Origin: an uncultured Collinsella sp.
GTDB lineage: Bacteria; Actinomycetota; Coriobacteriia; Coriobacteriales; Coriobacteriaceae
Length of the DNA: 44,932 nucleotides
Reading direction: 5' to 3'
NCBI GenBank assembly: GCA_937995345.1
Contig: CALKKS010000032.1
Location: forward strand, 1-44,932
Part shown: one piece after another, positions 33,222 to 41,611 of the stretch
How positions within the stretch are numbered: position 1 is the first letter of the stretch
Layout: the number at the start of each line of letters is the position of its first letter
The notes under the pieces: generated by a model
Databases searched by the model: none
The model's input: only the letters and a program-made list of their open reading frames with translations
Told to the model about the DNA's origin: nothing
Made by a program: the position numbers and the translations under genes

Positions 33222-34550
33222 ATGTCTGACGACTTCTACACCATGGTCGATTCCGGTGATCCGGCACCCGACAACGAGCATATCACCGGCGTGCGCGAAA
33301 AACGCAACGAGGGTGAGCAGGTCACCGCACAAGCACCAAAGGCCATGTATGCAGCGCGCATCGCGGTCTACGATGACATGCTGTCGACACCGCGTGTCAT
33401 CGTCATCGAACCGCAAGACGTCCGTACCTACTTGGAAGAGACAACCAACACCGTCTACCAGTGCATGAAAGAGCAGGGAGGGCGCATCTCGCTGATGGTT
33501 ATCCGCGAGATTGTCGAAAACTTTATCCACGCGCATTTTGCAGAGCCCATCATCTCGATTCTCGACGGTGGCGATACCATCCGCTTTGCCGATCAGGGTC
33601 CGGGCATCGAAGACAAAGAGCGTGCCTTCGATTTTGGCGTAACCAGCGCAAACAGCAAGATGAAACGGTATATCCGCGGTACCGGCGCCGGGTTTCCCAT
33701 GGTACAGGAGTACTTGGAAAACGCCGGCGGCGCCGTCTCCATCGAGGACAACATGGGCAACGGCACCGTCGTGACGGTGAGTCTGAACCCTAAGCGCGTG
33801 CAGGAAATCGAGCGTGCTGGCGGGCGCGGGGCGGCCGTGCGACCCGAAGCAGAGCAGACGGCATATCCCCTATCCAGCACGTTTGCACAGCAGCCCGTGG
33901 CGCAGCAGATGCAGCAGCCTGGAAATTATCCCATGCAAGACCCCCAGGCACCGCTGGGCAACGCAATGCAAAACATGCCGGAGGGCATAGGTTCGGCAGA
34001 TCTGGACACAGGCACCGTGCAGCAGACGGCGTCCATGCCAAACGCCCCGCAAATGGGCTATCAACCGTACCCGCAAGGGTATCCTCCCCAATATATACCG
34101 CAGCAGGGATACGCCCAGCCGTATCCCCAACAGTATCCCCAGGGATACCAGCAGCCGTACCAACAAATGCCCCAGGCGCAGTACAACCCATGGGCCCAGC
34201 AGATGCCTCCGCAGCCTTACCAACAGTGGCCGCAAAGTTTTCAACAGCAGCCGCTGCCAATGCAGAGTTCTCAACAAACAGCAGCTCAAATGATGTATTC
34301 TAATGCGGCGAATCAATATGCACAGCCGCAGCAAAACGTATTTGTGAGCGAGCGCGGCGAAGCGGCACTGGGCTATCTGGCTCAAAACCAGGAGTGTGGC
34401 GCAACCGATCTGGCGCGGGCGTTTGGAAACTCAGCGCCCACGTGGTCGCGAACGCTCAACGACTTGGCGCAGGCGGGCTTGGTAATCAAACATGGCCAGA
34501 AATATCATCTGACCGAAATAGGCAGCGCTCGCGTGCGAGCCCAAAGTTAA
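33222..34550 (+). CDS. GHKL ATPase with Q/P/Y-rich linker and C-terminal winged helix
   Basis: A 442-residue protein. Residues about 60-190 form a GHKL (HATPase_c) ATP-binding domain: N-box REIVENFIHAH (Glu99/Asn100), G1 DQGPGIE (Asp124), G2 GTGAGFPMV (153-161). There is no histidine phospho-acceptor domain, so it is not a standard kinase and is closer to anti-sigma-type or regulatory ATPases. Residues about 215-370 are a low-complexity Gln/Pro/Tyr/Met-rich segment, prion-like in composition. Residues about 375-440 form a winged helix (GYLAQNQECGATDLARAFG...LNDLAQAGLV). It ends 15 nt before dnaA and is almost certainly cotranscribed. The ribosome site is weak. A role in replication or gene control near the origin is inferred. 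Confidence 0.85.
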   Translation: MSDDFYTMVDSGDPAPDNEHITGVREKRNEGEQVTAQAPKAMYAARIAVYDDMLSTPRVIVIEPQDVRTYLEETTNTVYQCMKEQGGRISLMVIREIVENFIHAHFAEPIISILDGGDTIRFADQGPGIEDKERAFDFGVTSANSKMKRYIRGTGAGFPMVQEYLENAGGAVSIEDNMGNGTVVTVSLNPKRVQEIERAGGRGAAVRPEAEQTAYPLSSTFAQQPVAQQMQQPGNYPMQDPQAPLGNAMQNMPEGIGSADLDTGTVQQTASMPNAPQMGYQPYPQGYPPQYIPQQGYAQPYPQQYPQGYQQPYQQMPQAQYNPWAQQMPPQPYQQWPQSFQQQPLPMQSSQQTAAQMMYSNAANQYAQPQQNVFVSERGEAALGYLAQNQECGATDLARAFGNSAPTWSRTLNDLAQAGLVIKHGQKYHLTEIGSARVRAQS

Positions 34551-34565
34551 GGAACGGGAGAAACA

Positions 34566-36290
34566 GTGGACGAGGAAGCAAGCATCATCCTGGGAGATGC
34601 CATCGCCTTTTGTCAGCGCGACGGGCAAGATGCACGCCTCATCAATATGCTGGGACAATCGCGCGCCGTGAGCCTGACCGAGGACACTCTGACGATTGAG
34701 GCCCCTTCACGCTTTGCCATCGCTCAGCTCAAAAAGCATCAGCCGACCATCGAGGCCTATCTGGAAGAGATCGCTTTTGCACCGATTGCGCTCAATATCG
34801 TGGCACCGCAAGGTGCCTCGGCAAATACGGCCCCGGACACTCACCCGGTAGCGACCGCCACCGCAGCGGCGACGCCGGTGCCCGAGGCTCGACGCGACGA
34901 TGTTTCCCGTGAAACCATGGCGCCGCAGCCGACCGCTTCGTTCGCACCGGCGGTAGAGTCAGCCCCCTCGCCCATCCCGACCGCAACGCATATGCCCGTC
35001 GCACACGAGGCGACACCCGGCGAGGAATCGGGCATTGCAATCAAAAACACGTTGTCCGCTGACGATTTCCGCCGCATGATGACCCAAATGAATGGCAGGC
35101 CACCGGCAAAAAGCGCGAGTTCGTCCGCAGCGCCGGCAGCACCTTCGGCGGCGGCACCGACGGCAGTCGAGAAAAACGCGGACGGGGCACCCCTCGCAGC
35201 GAATTCGAAATTCACGTTTGAAAACTTCGTCTTCGGACCGGAGAACAGCCTTGCCTACCGGTCGGCGCTCAAATTCGCCATGCTTGCAGACACGCCCGGT
35301 ACCTGCACGTCGCTGTTCATCTACGGCAAATCGGGGCTGGGCAAGACACACCTGCTGCTCGCCATCAAAAATGAGCTGGCAGAGAAATCGCCCGAGATCA
35401 AGGTGAAGTACGCCAACTCGCAGGCATATCTGGACGACTTGATGACGGAATTCGACCGCCAAAAGAAGAGCAACGCCCCCATTATGCAGGCGTACCACGG
35501 CGTCGACGTGCTTATCATCGATGACATCCAGAACATCATCGGCAAGCGCGCGAGCGTGGATTACTTCTTCCAGTTGATGGACGAATTTATCCGTAACAAC
35601 AAGAAGGTCGTGATTGCCGCCGACCGCGCTCCCAAGGACCTTAATATGGACGAGCGCCTGACCAGCCGCTTTAATGCCGGCCTGCTGTGCCTGGTGGCAG
35701 AGCCCAGCTACGAGATGAAGTACAAGATTTTGCAGCGTTATTACGAGAACACGATCGCCGCCGCACCCGAGGCGGGCAACGACTCGCTGCTGGCGGCCTA
35801 CGGGGGCGACGGCGGACATCTGACCGACGCGCACTTTAAACACATGGCCGAGGTCTCGGGCACCAACATTCGCGAGCTCGAGAGCTTTTGCGAGCGTTGT
35901 GCCGGCGAAGCGGGCGATCGCGAGCGCGAGGGCGGAGAGCTCACCTTTGACGACATCGATGCCATCGCCAGCCAGTACTTCGACACATCGGCCAAGAAGA
36001 TCAATGTGCAGACGGTCCAGTCCGTCATCGAGGAGCAATACGGTGTGACGCACGAGGAACTCATCGGGCCTCGCCGCAACGCCAATATCGCCAAGGCACG
36101 CCATATCGCCATCTACCTGGCGATCGAGATGTGCGAGATGACGACGACGGCCGTGGGCGCCGAGTTTGGCAACCGCAACCACTCGACCGTCAGCACGAGC
36201 TATAAAAAGGTTCAGAAGATGATTCAGGAAGACCGGACTGTTACCGAAGACCTCAAGTCGCTGCGCGATAAAATTACACTGCGCTCGTAG
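34566..36290 (+). CDS. dnaA: chromosomal replication initiator DnaA
   Basis: A 574-residue initiator. Domain I is about 1-80; a long Ala/Pro-rich linker (about 82-215) is much longer than in E. coli. The AAA+ core has Walker A GKSGLGKT (254-261) and Walker B VLIIDD (Asp319/320). C-terminal domain IV has ARHIAIYLAIEM and the base-reading motif FGNRNHSTV (534-542). The usual form is GGRDHTTV, so the Asp is Asn538 and the first Thr is Ser540. This fits the unusual nearby DnaA boxes. GTG 34566 lies 15 nt after the upstream GHKL gene. A degenerate parS-like sequence is embedded in codons 112-117. Confidence 0.97.
   Translation: MDEEASIILGDAIAFCQRDGQDARLINMLGQSRAVSLTEDTLTIEAPSRFAIAQLKKHQPTIEAYLEEIAFAPIALNIVAPQGASANTAPDTHPVATATAAATPVPEARRDDVSRETMAPQPTASFAPAVESAPSPIPTATHMPVAHEATPGEESGIAIKNTLSADDFRRMMTQMNGRPPAKSASSSAAPAAPSAAAPTAVEKNADGAPLAANSKFTFENFVFGPENSLAYRSALKFAMLADTPGTCTSLFIYGKSGLGKTHLLLAIKNELAEKSPEIKVKYANSQAYLDDLMTEFDRQKKSNAPIMQAYHGVDVLIIDDIQNIIGKRASVDYFFQLMDEFIRNNKKVVIAADRAPKDLNMDERLTSRFNAGLLCLVAEPSYEMKYKILQRYYENTIAAAPEAGNDSLLAAYGGDGGHLTDAHFKHMAEVSGTNIRELESFCERCAGEAGDREREGGELTFDDIDAIASQYFDTSAKKINVQTVQSVIEEQYGVTHEELIGPRRNANIAKARHIAIYLAIEMCEMTTTAVGAEFGNRNHSTVSTSYKKVQKMIQEDRTVTEDLKSLRDKITLRS
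34901..34916. promoter_or_regulatory. parS-like sequence inside dnaA
   Basis: TGTTTCCCGTGAAACC matches parS at 14 of 16 positions. It lies in the poorly conserved linker of dnaA, so selection on the protein does not obviously force it. Confidence 0.5.
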
Positions 36291-36528
36291 GTAAATGGAC
36301 ACACCTGTTGAAAACTTGTCGAAACGGCGGTTATAAGGTGTCAAAAACTCGAGCCGCGGTGATGAAAAGTTTTGCGCAGGTTTTGAACGTGGAAAACATG
36401 CCCGGTTGCACACAGGTTCCTGTCGATTCTCTTTTTAGGGCTGACCTGCACTTTTAGGAGTAATCAACAGTTTCGTCAGTACTATTACTATTATTAAGAT
36501 ATTTATATCTATAGAAAGGTATTAAAAG
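36291..36528. other. oriC core with unwinding element (dnaA-dnaN)
   Basis: Non-coding stretch with TTTTCAACA on the minus strand (36306-36314), the 17-nt repeat (36308-36324), and TAATCAACA on the plus strand (36461-36469). Twelve nt after the last, CTA-TTA-CTA-TTA-TTA (36482-36496) reads as DnaA-trios. A nearly pure AT segment follows to about 36515. Box, spacer, trio and AT-rich order match the basal unwinding system described in Bacillus subtilis. Confidence 0.75.
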
Positions 36529-37632
36529 ATGAAGTTCACCGTCAGCCAGAGCTCGCTTACGCAAGCCATCGGCGTCGTTATGAAAGGCGTCGCTTCGGCA
36601 TCCACCCTTCCCATTCTGTCGGGCGTGCTCGTTAAGGCACAAGACGGCATCTTGGAATTCCAGACCTCCAACTACACTATCTCGATTCGTCACCGCATCG
36701 CGGCTCATGTCGAAGAGGAGGGCGAGATGGTGATTCCCTGCAAGATGCTCTCCAACATCACCAAGACCCTTCCCGATGCCCCGGTCACCTTTGAGCTGTC
36801 CGAGCGTCAGGTTTTGATTGGCTGCGAGAAGAGCTCTTTCCGCCTCAACACGCTCGATGCCAACGACTTTCCCGAGTTCCCGGCATACGCCATCGAGAGT
36901 GCCGTCGAGCTGCCGACCGATATCCTGTCCGAAATGGTAAGTCGTGTATGGCGCGTCACCTCGACTGACAAGGCCCGCCCCATCTTGGGTGGTGTGCACA
37001 TGAAGGTCGAGAACAACACCGTGCGCCTGGTGGCGACCGACTCCTTCCGTCTGGCCGTGTGCGATACGCAGGTCGAGACCTCGACCCTCGAAGGCTCCTT
37101 TGAGCTCAACGTGCCTGCCGACGCCTTCAACGACGCGCTGAGCATCATGGCGAGTCAGGCTACCATCATGATCGGCGCCACCGACACCCAGGTCGTCTTT
37201 GAGGCCGGCAACACCACCTACGTGTCGCGCCGCATCGAGGGCGTATATCCCAATTACAAGCAGCTCATCCCCGATTCATGCGTGACGAGCGTCAAGATCG
37301 ACGTAGCCGCCTTTAACGCCGCCCTTAAACGTGTGGCCGTTATCGCGAGCGCCAACCCCGCTGTCAAGTTTGAGATTGACGTCGAGAACGGCCAGATGGG
37401 CCTGTCCTCCATTTCCAACGACCAGGATCTGGCGCAGGAGACGATCGATGTCGAGGCCGAGGGCGAGTCGGGTACCATCGCCTTCAACTACCACTACATC
37501 TTTGGCTGCCTCAATGCCCTGTCCAAGGAGAAGGAGATCACGCTGGAGCTCAAGAGCTATTCGCAGGCTGGCATCTTCAAGTCCTACGACAAGATCAACT
37601 ACCTGTACCTGGTCATGCCGGTACGCATCTAG
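36529..37632 (+). CDS. dnaN: DNA polymerase III beta sliding clamp
   Basis: The ring clamp that holds polymerase on DNA. The 367-residue product has three repeats of the clamp fold, the opening MKFTVSQSSL, and the standard C-terminal YLVMPVRI that forms part of the partner-binding pocket. AAAGG precedes the ATG. It sits between the oriC core and recF. Confidence 0.97.
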   Translation: MKFTVSQSSLTQAIGVVMKGVASASTLPILSGVLVKAQDGILEFQTSNYTISIRHRIAAHVEEEGEMVIPCKMLSNITKTLPDAPVTFELSERQVLIGCEKSSFRLNTLDANDFPEFPAYAIESAVELPTDILSEMVSRVWRVTSTDKARPILGGVHMKVENNTVRLVATDSFRLAVCDTQVETSTLEGSFELNVPADAFNDALSIMASQATIMIGATDTQVVFEAGNTTYVSRRIEGVYPNYKQLIPDSCVTSVKIDVAAFNAALKRVAVIASANPAVKFEIDVENGQMGLSSISNDQDLAQETIDVEAEGESGTIAFNYHYIFGCLNALSKEKEITLELKSYSQAGIFKSYDKINYLYLVMPVRI

Positions 37633-37640
37633 CACTACCC

Positions 37641-38747
37641 ATGACTATGTTCGCACGCGATCTTTCCGTTGCGCGCTATCGCAGCTTCGACAGTTACCGC
37701 CTTGCCCTGAGCGACGGTGTGACCGTGCTCGCAGGCCCCAACGCGGCGGGAAAGACCAACCTCATAGAGGCGCTGCAGCTGCTGACGAGTGGCGCCTCGT
37801 TTAGGCATCCCACCGCTACCGAGCTCGTGCACGACGGCGTGGGCTCATGCAAGGTCGAGCTGAGGCTCGAAGGTGATGGACGCGTGCTGGACATGGGTCT
37901 GAGCGTGGAAGATGGCAAGCGTTCGTTTAGCCGCAACGGCAAGCGCTGCGCTGCGTCCGGCGTGCGCGGGGTGCTGCCGAGCGTTCTGTTTTGCCCGGAC
38001 CACTTGGATATGGTCAAGCGCGGTGCCAGCGTGCGCCGCACCGCGCTTGATGACTTTGGCGTTCAGCTGAGTGCGCGCTATGCCGATCTGGCTAGTGCCT
38101 ACGGGCGCTGCGTGACCCAGCGCAATGCCTTGCTCAAGGAGACCTGGTGCTGCCGCGAGATGCTCGGCGCCTGGAACGAATCTATCGCCCGCGCCGGTTC
38201 GGCCCTGCTCGTGCATCGTCTGGCCCTGCTCGACCGGCTGTCGGGCCATGTGCGCGACGCCTACGGCCGCGTGGCATCTGGCGAGCCCGCCGGTGTGTCC
38301 TATGTGTCCACGCTTGGCGGCCTGCCTCGCACTGAGGATCGCGACGAGCTCAGGGGCTGGGCGTATGAGCACATGCTCTCGGCGCTCGATGAGCGCGCCG
38401 ACGAGGAGATCCGCCGCGGCGTGACGCTCGTGGGCCCGCATCGCGATGAGATTGAGTTTTCCGTCGCGGGTCGATCGGCCCGTTCATTTGCCAGCCAGGG
38501 CCAGCAGCGAACGCTGGTGCTTGCCTGGAAGGTGGCAGAAGTGGCCGTGGCGCGCGATATCCTGGGCACCGCGCCGCTGCTGCTTTTGGACGACGTGATG
38601 AGCGAGCTCGACGCCGGACGCCGAGGCGCTTTTCTGCAGCTGATCGGTGATGATATCCAGACAGTCATAACTACCACCAATCTGGGGTATTTTACCGATG
38701 ACCTGCTTGATCGAGCCAAGGTGGTGAGCATGGGTGATACGTGCTAA
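37641..38747 (+). CDS. recF: DNA repair/replication protein RecF
   Basis: A 368-residue SMC-like ATPase that loads RecA at gaps behind stalled forks. Walker A GPNAAGKTN (near 32), ABC signature SQGQQRT and Walker B LLLLDDVMSELD are intact. Start at ATG 37641, 8 nt after dnaN; an ATG 6 nt further on is an alternative. No strong ribosome site is seen, so coupling to dnaN is likely. It overlaps the DUF721 gene by 14 nt. Confidence 0.96.
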   Translation: MTMFARDLSVARYRSFDSYRLALSDGVTVLAGPNAAGKTNLIEALQLLTSGASFRHPTATELVHDGVGSCKVELRLEGDGRVLDMGLSVEDGKRSFSRNGKRCAASGVRGVLPSVLFCPDHLDMVKRGASVRRTALDDFGVQLSARYADLASAYGRCVTQRNALLKETWCCREMLGAWNESIARAGSALLVHRLALLDRLSGHVRDAYGRVASGEPAGVSYVSTLGGLPRTEDRDELRGWAYEHMLSALDERADEEIRRGVTLVGPHRDEIEFSVAGRSARSFASQGQQRTLVLAWKVAEVAVARDILGTAPLLLLDDVMSELDAGRRGAFLQLIGDDIQTVITTTNLGYFTDDLLDRAKVVSMGDTC

Positions 38748-39297
38748 TTACGAGCGCGAGAACGGAACGGTTGCCTTTGGCGGCTTTTTGGATGCCGAGC
38801 GTCAGCGCATCCTGGCGGCCGCGACACCTGAGCGCCGCGCGCAGATGGAGGCTGCGGAGGAATCTCGTGCGGTCTATCGCGCCTGGAATGCGGTGTGCTC
38901 GGGCACGCGCGAGGGACGCCATGTGACGGGCCTGCGCTACCTGCCCGAGTCCAACGAACTGCTGGTGTACCTCGATTCGCCCTCATGGACGCAGGAGATG
39001 ACACTCTTGCGCGAGATTATCCGCGCGCGCATGGAGCGCGCCGGCGCGCACGTAGACGGCCTGGTGTTCAAGACGACCGCCCCCGGCCACACGCCGCCCG
39101 CCGCCAAAGAGCGCCTGCGTCCGGCCGTGGCCGAGCGTCCGCCGGCTCCGCATGCCGACCTAAGCGGTGCCGAGCGTGCCGAGATTGAGCGCCAGGTGGC
39201 ACCCATCGAGGACCAAAAACTGCGCGAGGCCCTCGAGAACGCCATGAGAGCCAGTGCCGAGTGGGCCAAGGGCGTGCAGGGCAAAAAAGAGCCTTAA
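38734..39297 (+). CDS. DUF721 (DciA-like) protein
   Basis: A 187-residue protein with a DUF721 core (about 35-115: VYRAWNAVCSG, LRYLPESNELLVYLDSPSWTQEMTLLREII). DciA, the founding member, is the widespread helicase loader in bacteria lacking DnaC/DnaI. Its place after recF is typical of actinobacteria. The Ala/Arg/Glu-rich C-terminal tail is extended. It starts at GTG inside the end of recF, with AAGGTGG upstream. It may load the replicative helicase at the adjacent origin. Confidence 0.85.
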   Translation: MIRANYERENGTVAFGGFLDAERQRILAAATPERRAQMEAAEESRAVYRAWNAVCSGTREGRHVTGLRYLPESNELLVYLDSPSWTQEMTLLREIIRARMERAGAHVDGLVFKTTAPGHTPPAAKERLRPAVAERPPAPHADLSGAERAEIERQVAPIEDQKLREALENAMRASAEWAKGVQGKKEP

Positions 39298-39323
39298 ATC
39301 GCATCTGGTGGCCTTGTATAGCC

Positions 39324-39353
39324 AAATACCCTCGTCCCCGAGGGTATTTTTTT
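39324..39353 (+). terminator. terminator of the dnaA-DUF721 run
   Basis: AAATACCCTCG pairs with CGAGGGTATTT (loop TCCC), followed by T. It separates the gyrase genes from the replication operon. Confidence 0.9.
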
Positions 39354-39402
39354 ACGATAAACTAGTAAGGCTGTACACATTTTCTTAACTGAAGGAGGAC
39401 GT

Positions 39403-41433
39403 GTGGCAAACGAAAACGATTACGATGGCGGCGAGATTAAGATTCTCGAAGGTCTCGAGGCCGTTCGTAAGCGCCCGGGCATGTACATTGGCTCGACGAG
39501 CGCCAGCGGTCTTCATCACCTGGTGTGGGAGATCGTTGACAACTCCGTCGACGAGGCCATGGCCGGTTTCTGCACCGAGATTCAGGTGACGGTCCACGCC
39601 GACAACTCCATCACGGTCGTCGACAACGGGCGCGGCATCCCCGTCGACGAGCATCCTATCAAAAAGATCCCGACGCTCGAGGTCGTCATGACGATCCTGC
39701 ACGCCGGCGGTAAGTTCGATAACTCGGCCTACAAGGTCTCGGGCGGACTGCACGGCGTGGGCATCTCCGTCGTCAACGCCCTGTCCAAGCGCGTGGTCGT
39801 ACAGGTATGCCGCGATGGCAACATCTACGAGATGGAGTTTTCGCGCGGCAAGACCGTCAAGAAGATGGAGGTCGTGGGCACTTCGGAGACGACGGGTACC
39901 ACTGTCAGCTTCTGGCCCGACGACGAGATCTTCGAGACCTGCATCTACGATTTCGACACGCTGCACAACCGTCTGCAGGAGACGGCATTCCTCAACAAGA
40001 ACCTCAAGATCGTGCTGACCGACGAGCGCGAGGCGACTCCCCATGTGGAGGAGTTTTGCTATGCCGGCGGCATCATCGACTTCGTCAAGTTCCTCAACGA
40101 GGGCAAGGATGTCCCCGAGGCCTTTAAGGAGCCCATCTATATCGAGGGCAAATCGGATCCGGATGCGCCCGTGACCAAGATGGGCGAGGTCGAGGTGTCC
40201 TTGCAGTGGAATAGCGGCTACGGCGAGAACGTCATGTCGTTTGCCAACGACATCTACACCCCCGAGGGCGGCATGCACCTCGAGGGCTTCCGTACCGCAC
40301 TCACCCGCGTGATTAACGATTACGCACGCAAACAGAACCTGCTCAAGGAAAAAGACGCCAACCTGACCGGCGACGATGTGCGCGAAGGCCTTTCGGCCGT
40401 TATCTCGGTCAAACTGCCCGATCCGCAGTTTGAGGGCCAGACCAAGGCCAAGCTCGGCAGCTCCTATATGCGCGCGCTGACGCTCAAGATCGTGACCGAC
40501 GGCCTTGCCGATTACCTCGAGGAGCATCCCAAGCCCGCTCGCGAGATCGTCAAGAAGGCCCAGCAGGCCTGCAAGGCGCGCAACGCCGCCCGCAAGGCGC
40601 GCGAGGCGACTCGCCGCAAGAGCCTGCTCGAGACGGCGTCGCTGCCCGGCAAGCTCGCCGACTGCTCGGTGCGCGACGCCGAGCTGACTGAGCTCTTTAT
40701 CGTAGAGGGCGACTCGGCAGGCGGCTCGGCCAAGGACGGCCGTCGCCGAGACATCCAGGCGATTCTGCCCCTGCGCGGCAAGATCTTGAACGTCGAGCGC
40801 GTGGGTGATCATCGTGCGTTCTCGAGCGACACCATCCAGTCGCTCATCACCGCGATCGGCTGCGGCGTCACGACGAGCGCCGGTGACGGCGGCGACTTTG
40901 ATATCACCAAGGCCCGCTACCACAAGATCATCATCATGACCGATGCAGATGTCGACGGCGCGCACATCCGCATCCTGCTGTTGACGTTCTTCTACAAGTA
41001 CATGCGCCCGCTGATTGACGCCGGCTACGTGTACGTCGCGTGCCCGCCCATCTTTGGCATCAAGGTGCGCAACAAGATTCACTACGTGTATCCCAACGGC
41101 CGCCAGCCCGAAGACGAGATCCTGCGCGACACCATCCAGAGCCTGGGACTGAACCCCGACGACAACGACGAGGACGGCAAGGCCAAGGACGGCAAGATCA
41201 CCAAGAAGCGCAAGGGCTACACCGTCCAGCGCTACAAGGGCCTGGGCGAGATGGACCCCAAGCAGCTTGCCTCGACGACGATGGACCCCAAGACCCGCAT
41301 TCTGCAGCGCGTGTCGATCGAGGACGCCGTGGTGGCGGACCGCGCCGTGCGCGAGCTGATGGGTTCCGAGGTCGGCTATCGCCGCGAGTACATTGAAAAG
41401 CACGCCCATGACGCTCGATTCCTTGACGCCTAG
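39403..41433 (+). CDS. gyrB: DNA gyrase subunit B
   Basis: The ATPase subunit of gyrase, which drives negative supercoiling. The 676-residue protein has the GHKL ATP site (EIVDNSVDEA, DNGRGIPVD, GGLHGVGISVVN) and the TOPRIM motif EGDSAGGSAKDGRRR with DADVDGAHI. GTG 39403 is preceded by AAGGAGG. It uses its own promoter after a terminator and is followed by gyrA after 178 bp. Confidence 0.97.
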   Translation: MANENDYDGGEIKILEGLEAVRKRPGMYIGSTSASGLHHLVWEIVDNSVDEAMAGFCTEIQVTVHADNSITVVDNGRGIPVDEHPIKKIPTLEVVMTILHAGGKFDNSAYKVSGGLHGVGISVVNALSKRVVVQVCRDGNIYEMEFSRGKTVKKMEVVGTSETTGTTVSFWPDDEIFETCIYDFDTLHNRLQETAFLNKNLKIVLTDEREATPHVEEFCYAGGIIDFVKFLNEGKDVPEAFKEPIYIEGKSDPDAPVTKMGEVEVSLQWNSGYGENVMSFANDIYTPEGGMHLEGFRTALTRVINDYARKQNLLKEKDANLTGDDVREGLSAVISVKLPDPQFEGQTKAKLGSSYMRALTLKIVTDGLADYLEEHPKPAREIVKKAQQACKARNAARKAREATRRKSLLETASLPGKLADCSVRDAELTELFIVEGDSAGGSAKDGRRRDIQAILPLRGKILNVERVGDHRAFSSDTIQSLITAIGCGVTTSAGDGGDFDITKARYHKIIIMTDADVDGAHIRILLLTFFYKYMRPLIDAGYVYVACPPIFGIKVRNKIHYVYPNGRQPEDEILRDTIQSLGLNPDDNDEDGKAKDGKITKKRKGYTVQRYKGLGEMDPKQLASTTMDPKTRILQRVSIEDAVVADRAVRELMGSEVGYRREYIEKHAHDARFLDA

Positions 41434-41438
41434 CTTTC

Positions 41439-41525
41439 CCAGGCACCCCATCTTGCCCTTCAGGATTTCGAGCGCCGCACGCAAGGCGTGCGCCCTCATC
41501 CTTCAGGGCAACCTGGGGCACCTGG
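41439..41525. other. long imperfect hairpin between gyrB and gyrA
   Basis: Positions 41439-41459 can pair with 41505-41525 at 17 of 21 positions. Nested stems AGGAT/ATCCT and GCACGC/GCGTGC (loop AAG) lie inside. The structure fills about half of the gyrB-gyrA gap. There is no T-run, so it is not a simple terminator. Confidence 0.6.
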
Positions 41526-41611
41526 AAAACCTAGGAGGGTTATCAGGCATTCCCGGTAATCCGTCTCCGTGGCAGGGAACTAATGGACCACGCAAACCAT
41601 GAGGAGGTAAC

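Noticed and set aside
34238..34276. Extra DnaA boxes (TTTTCAACA, TTCTCAACA) inside the GHKL gene
   Set aside because: They fall on Ser-Gln-Gln codons in a Gln-rich segment, so coding bias can explain them; they may still bind DnaA but are not counted as origin sites.
39385..41499. 704-codon minus-strand frame opposite gyrB
   Set aside because: Its composition follows from gyrB codon usage. No recognisable domain or start site.
41393..41602. Small gene between gyrB and gyrA
   Set aside because: The frame overlaps the gyrB end and the hairpin, with no ribosome site or family resemblance.
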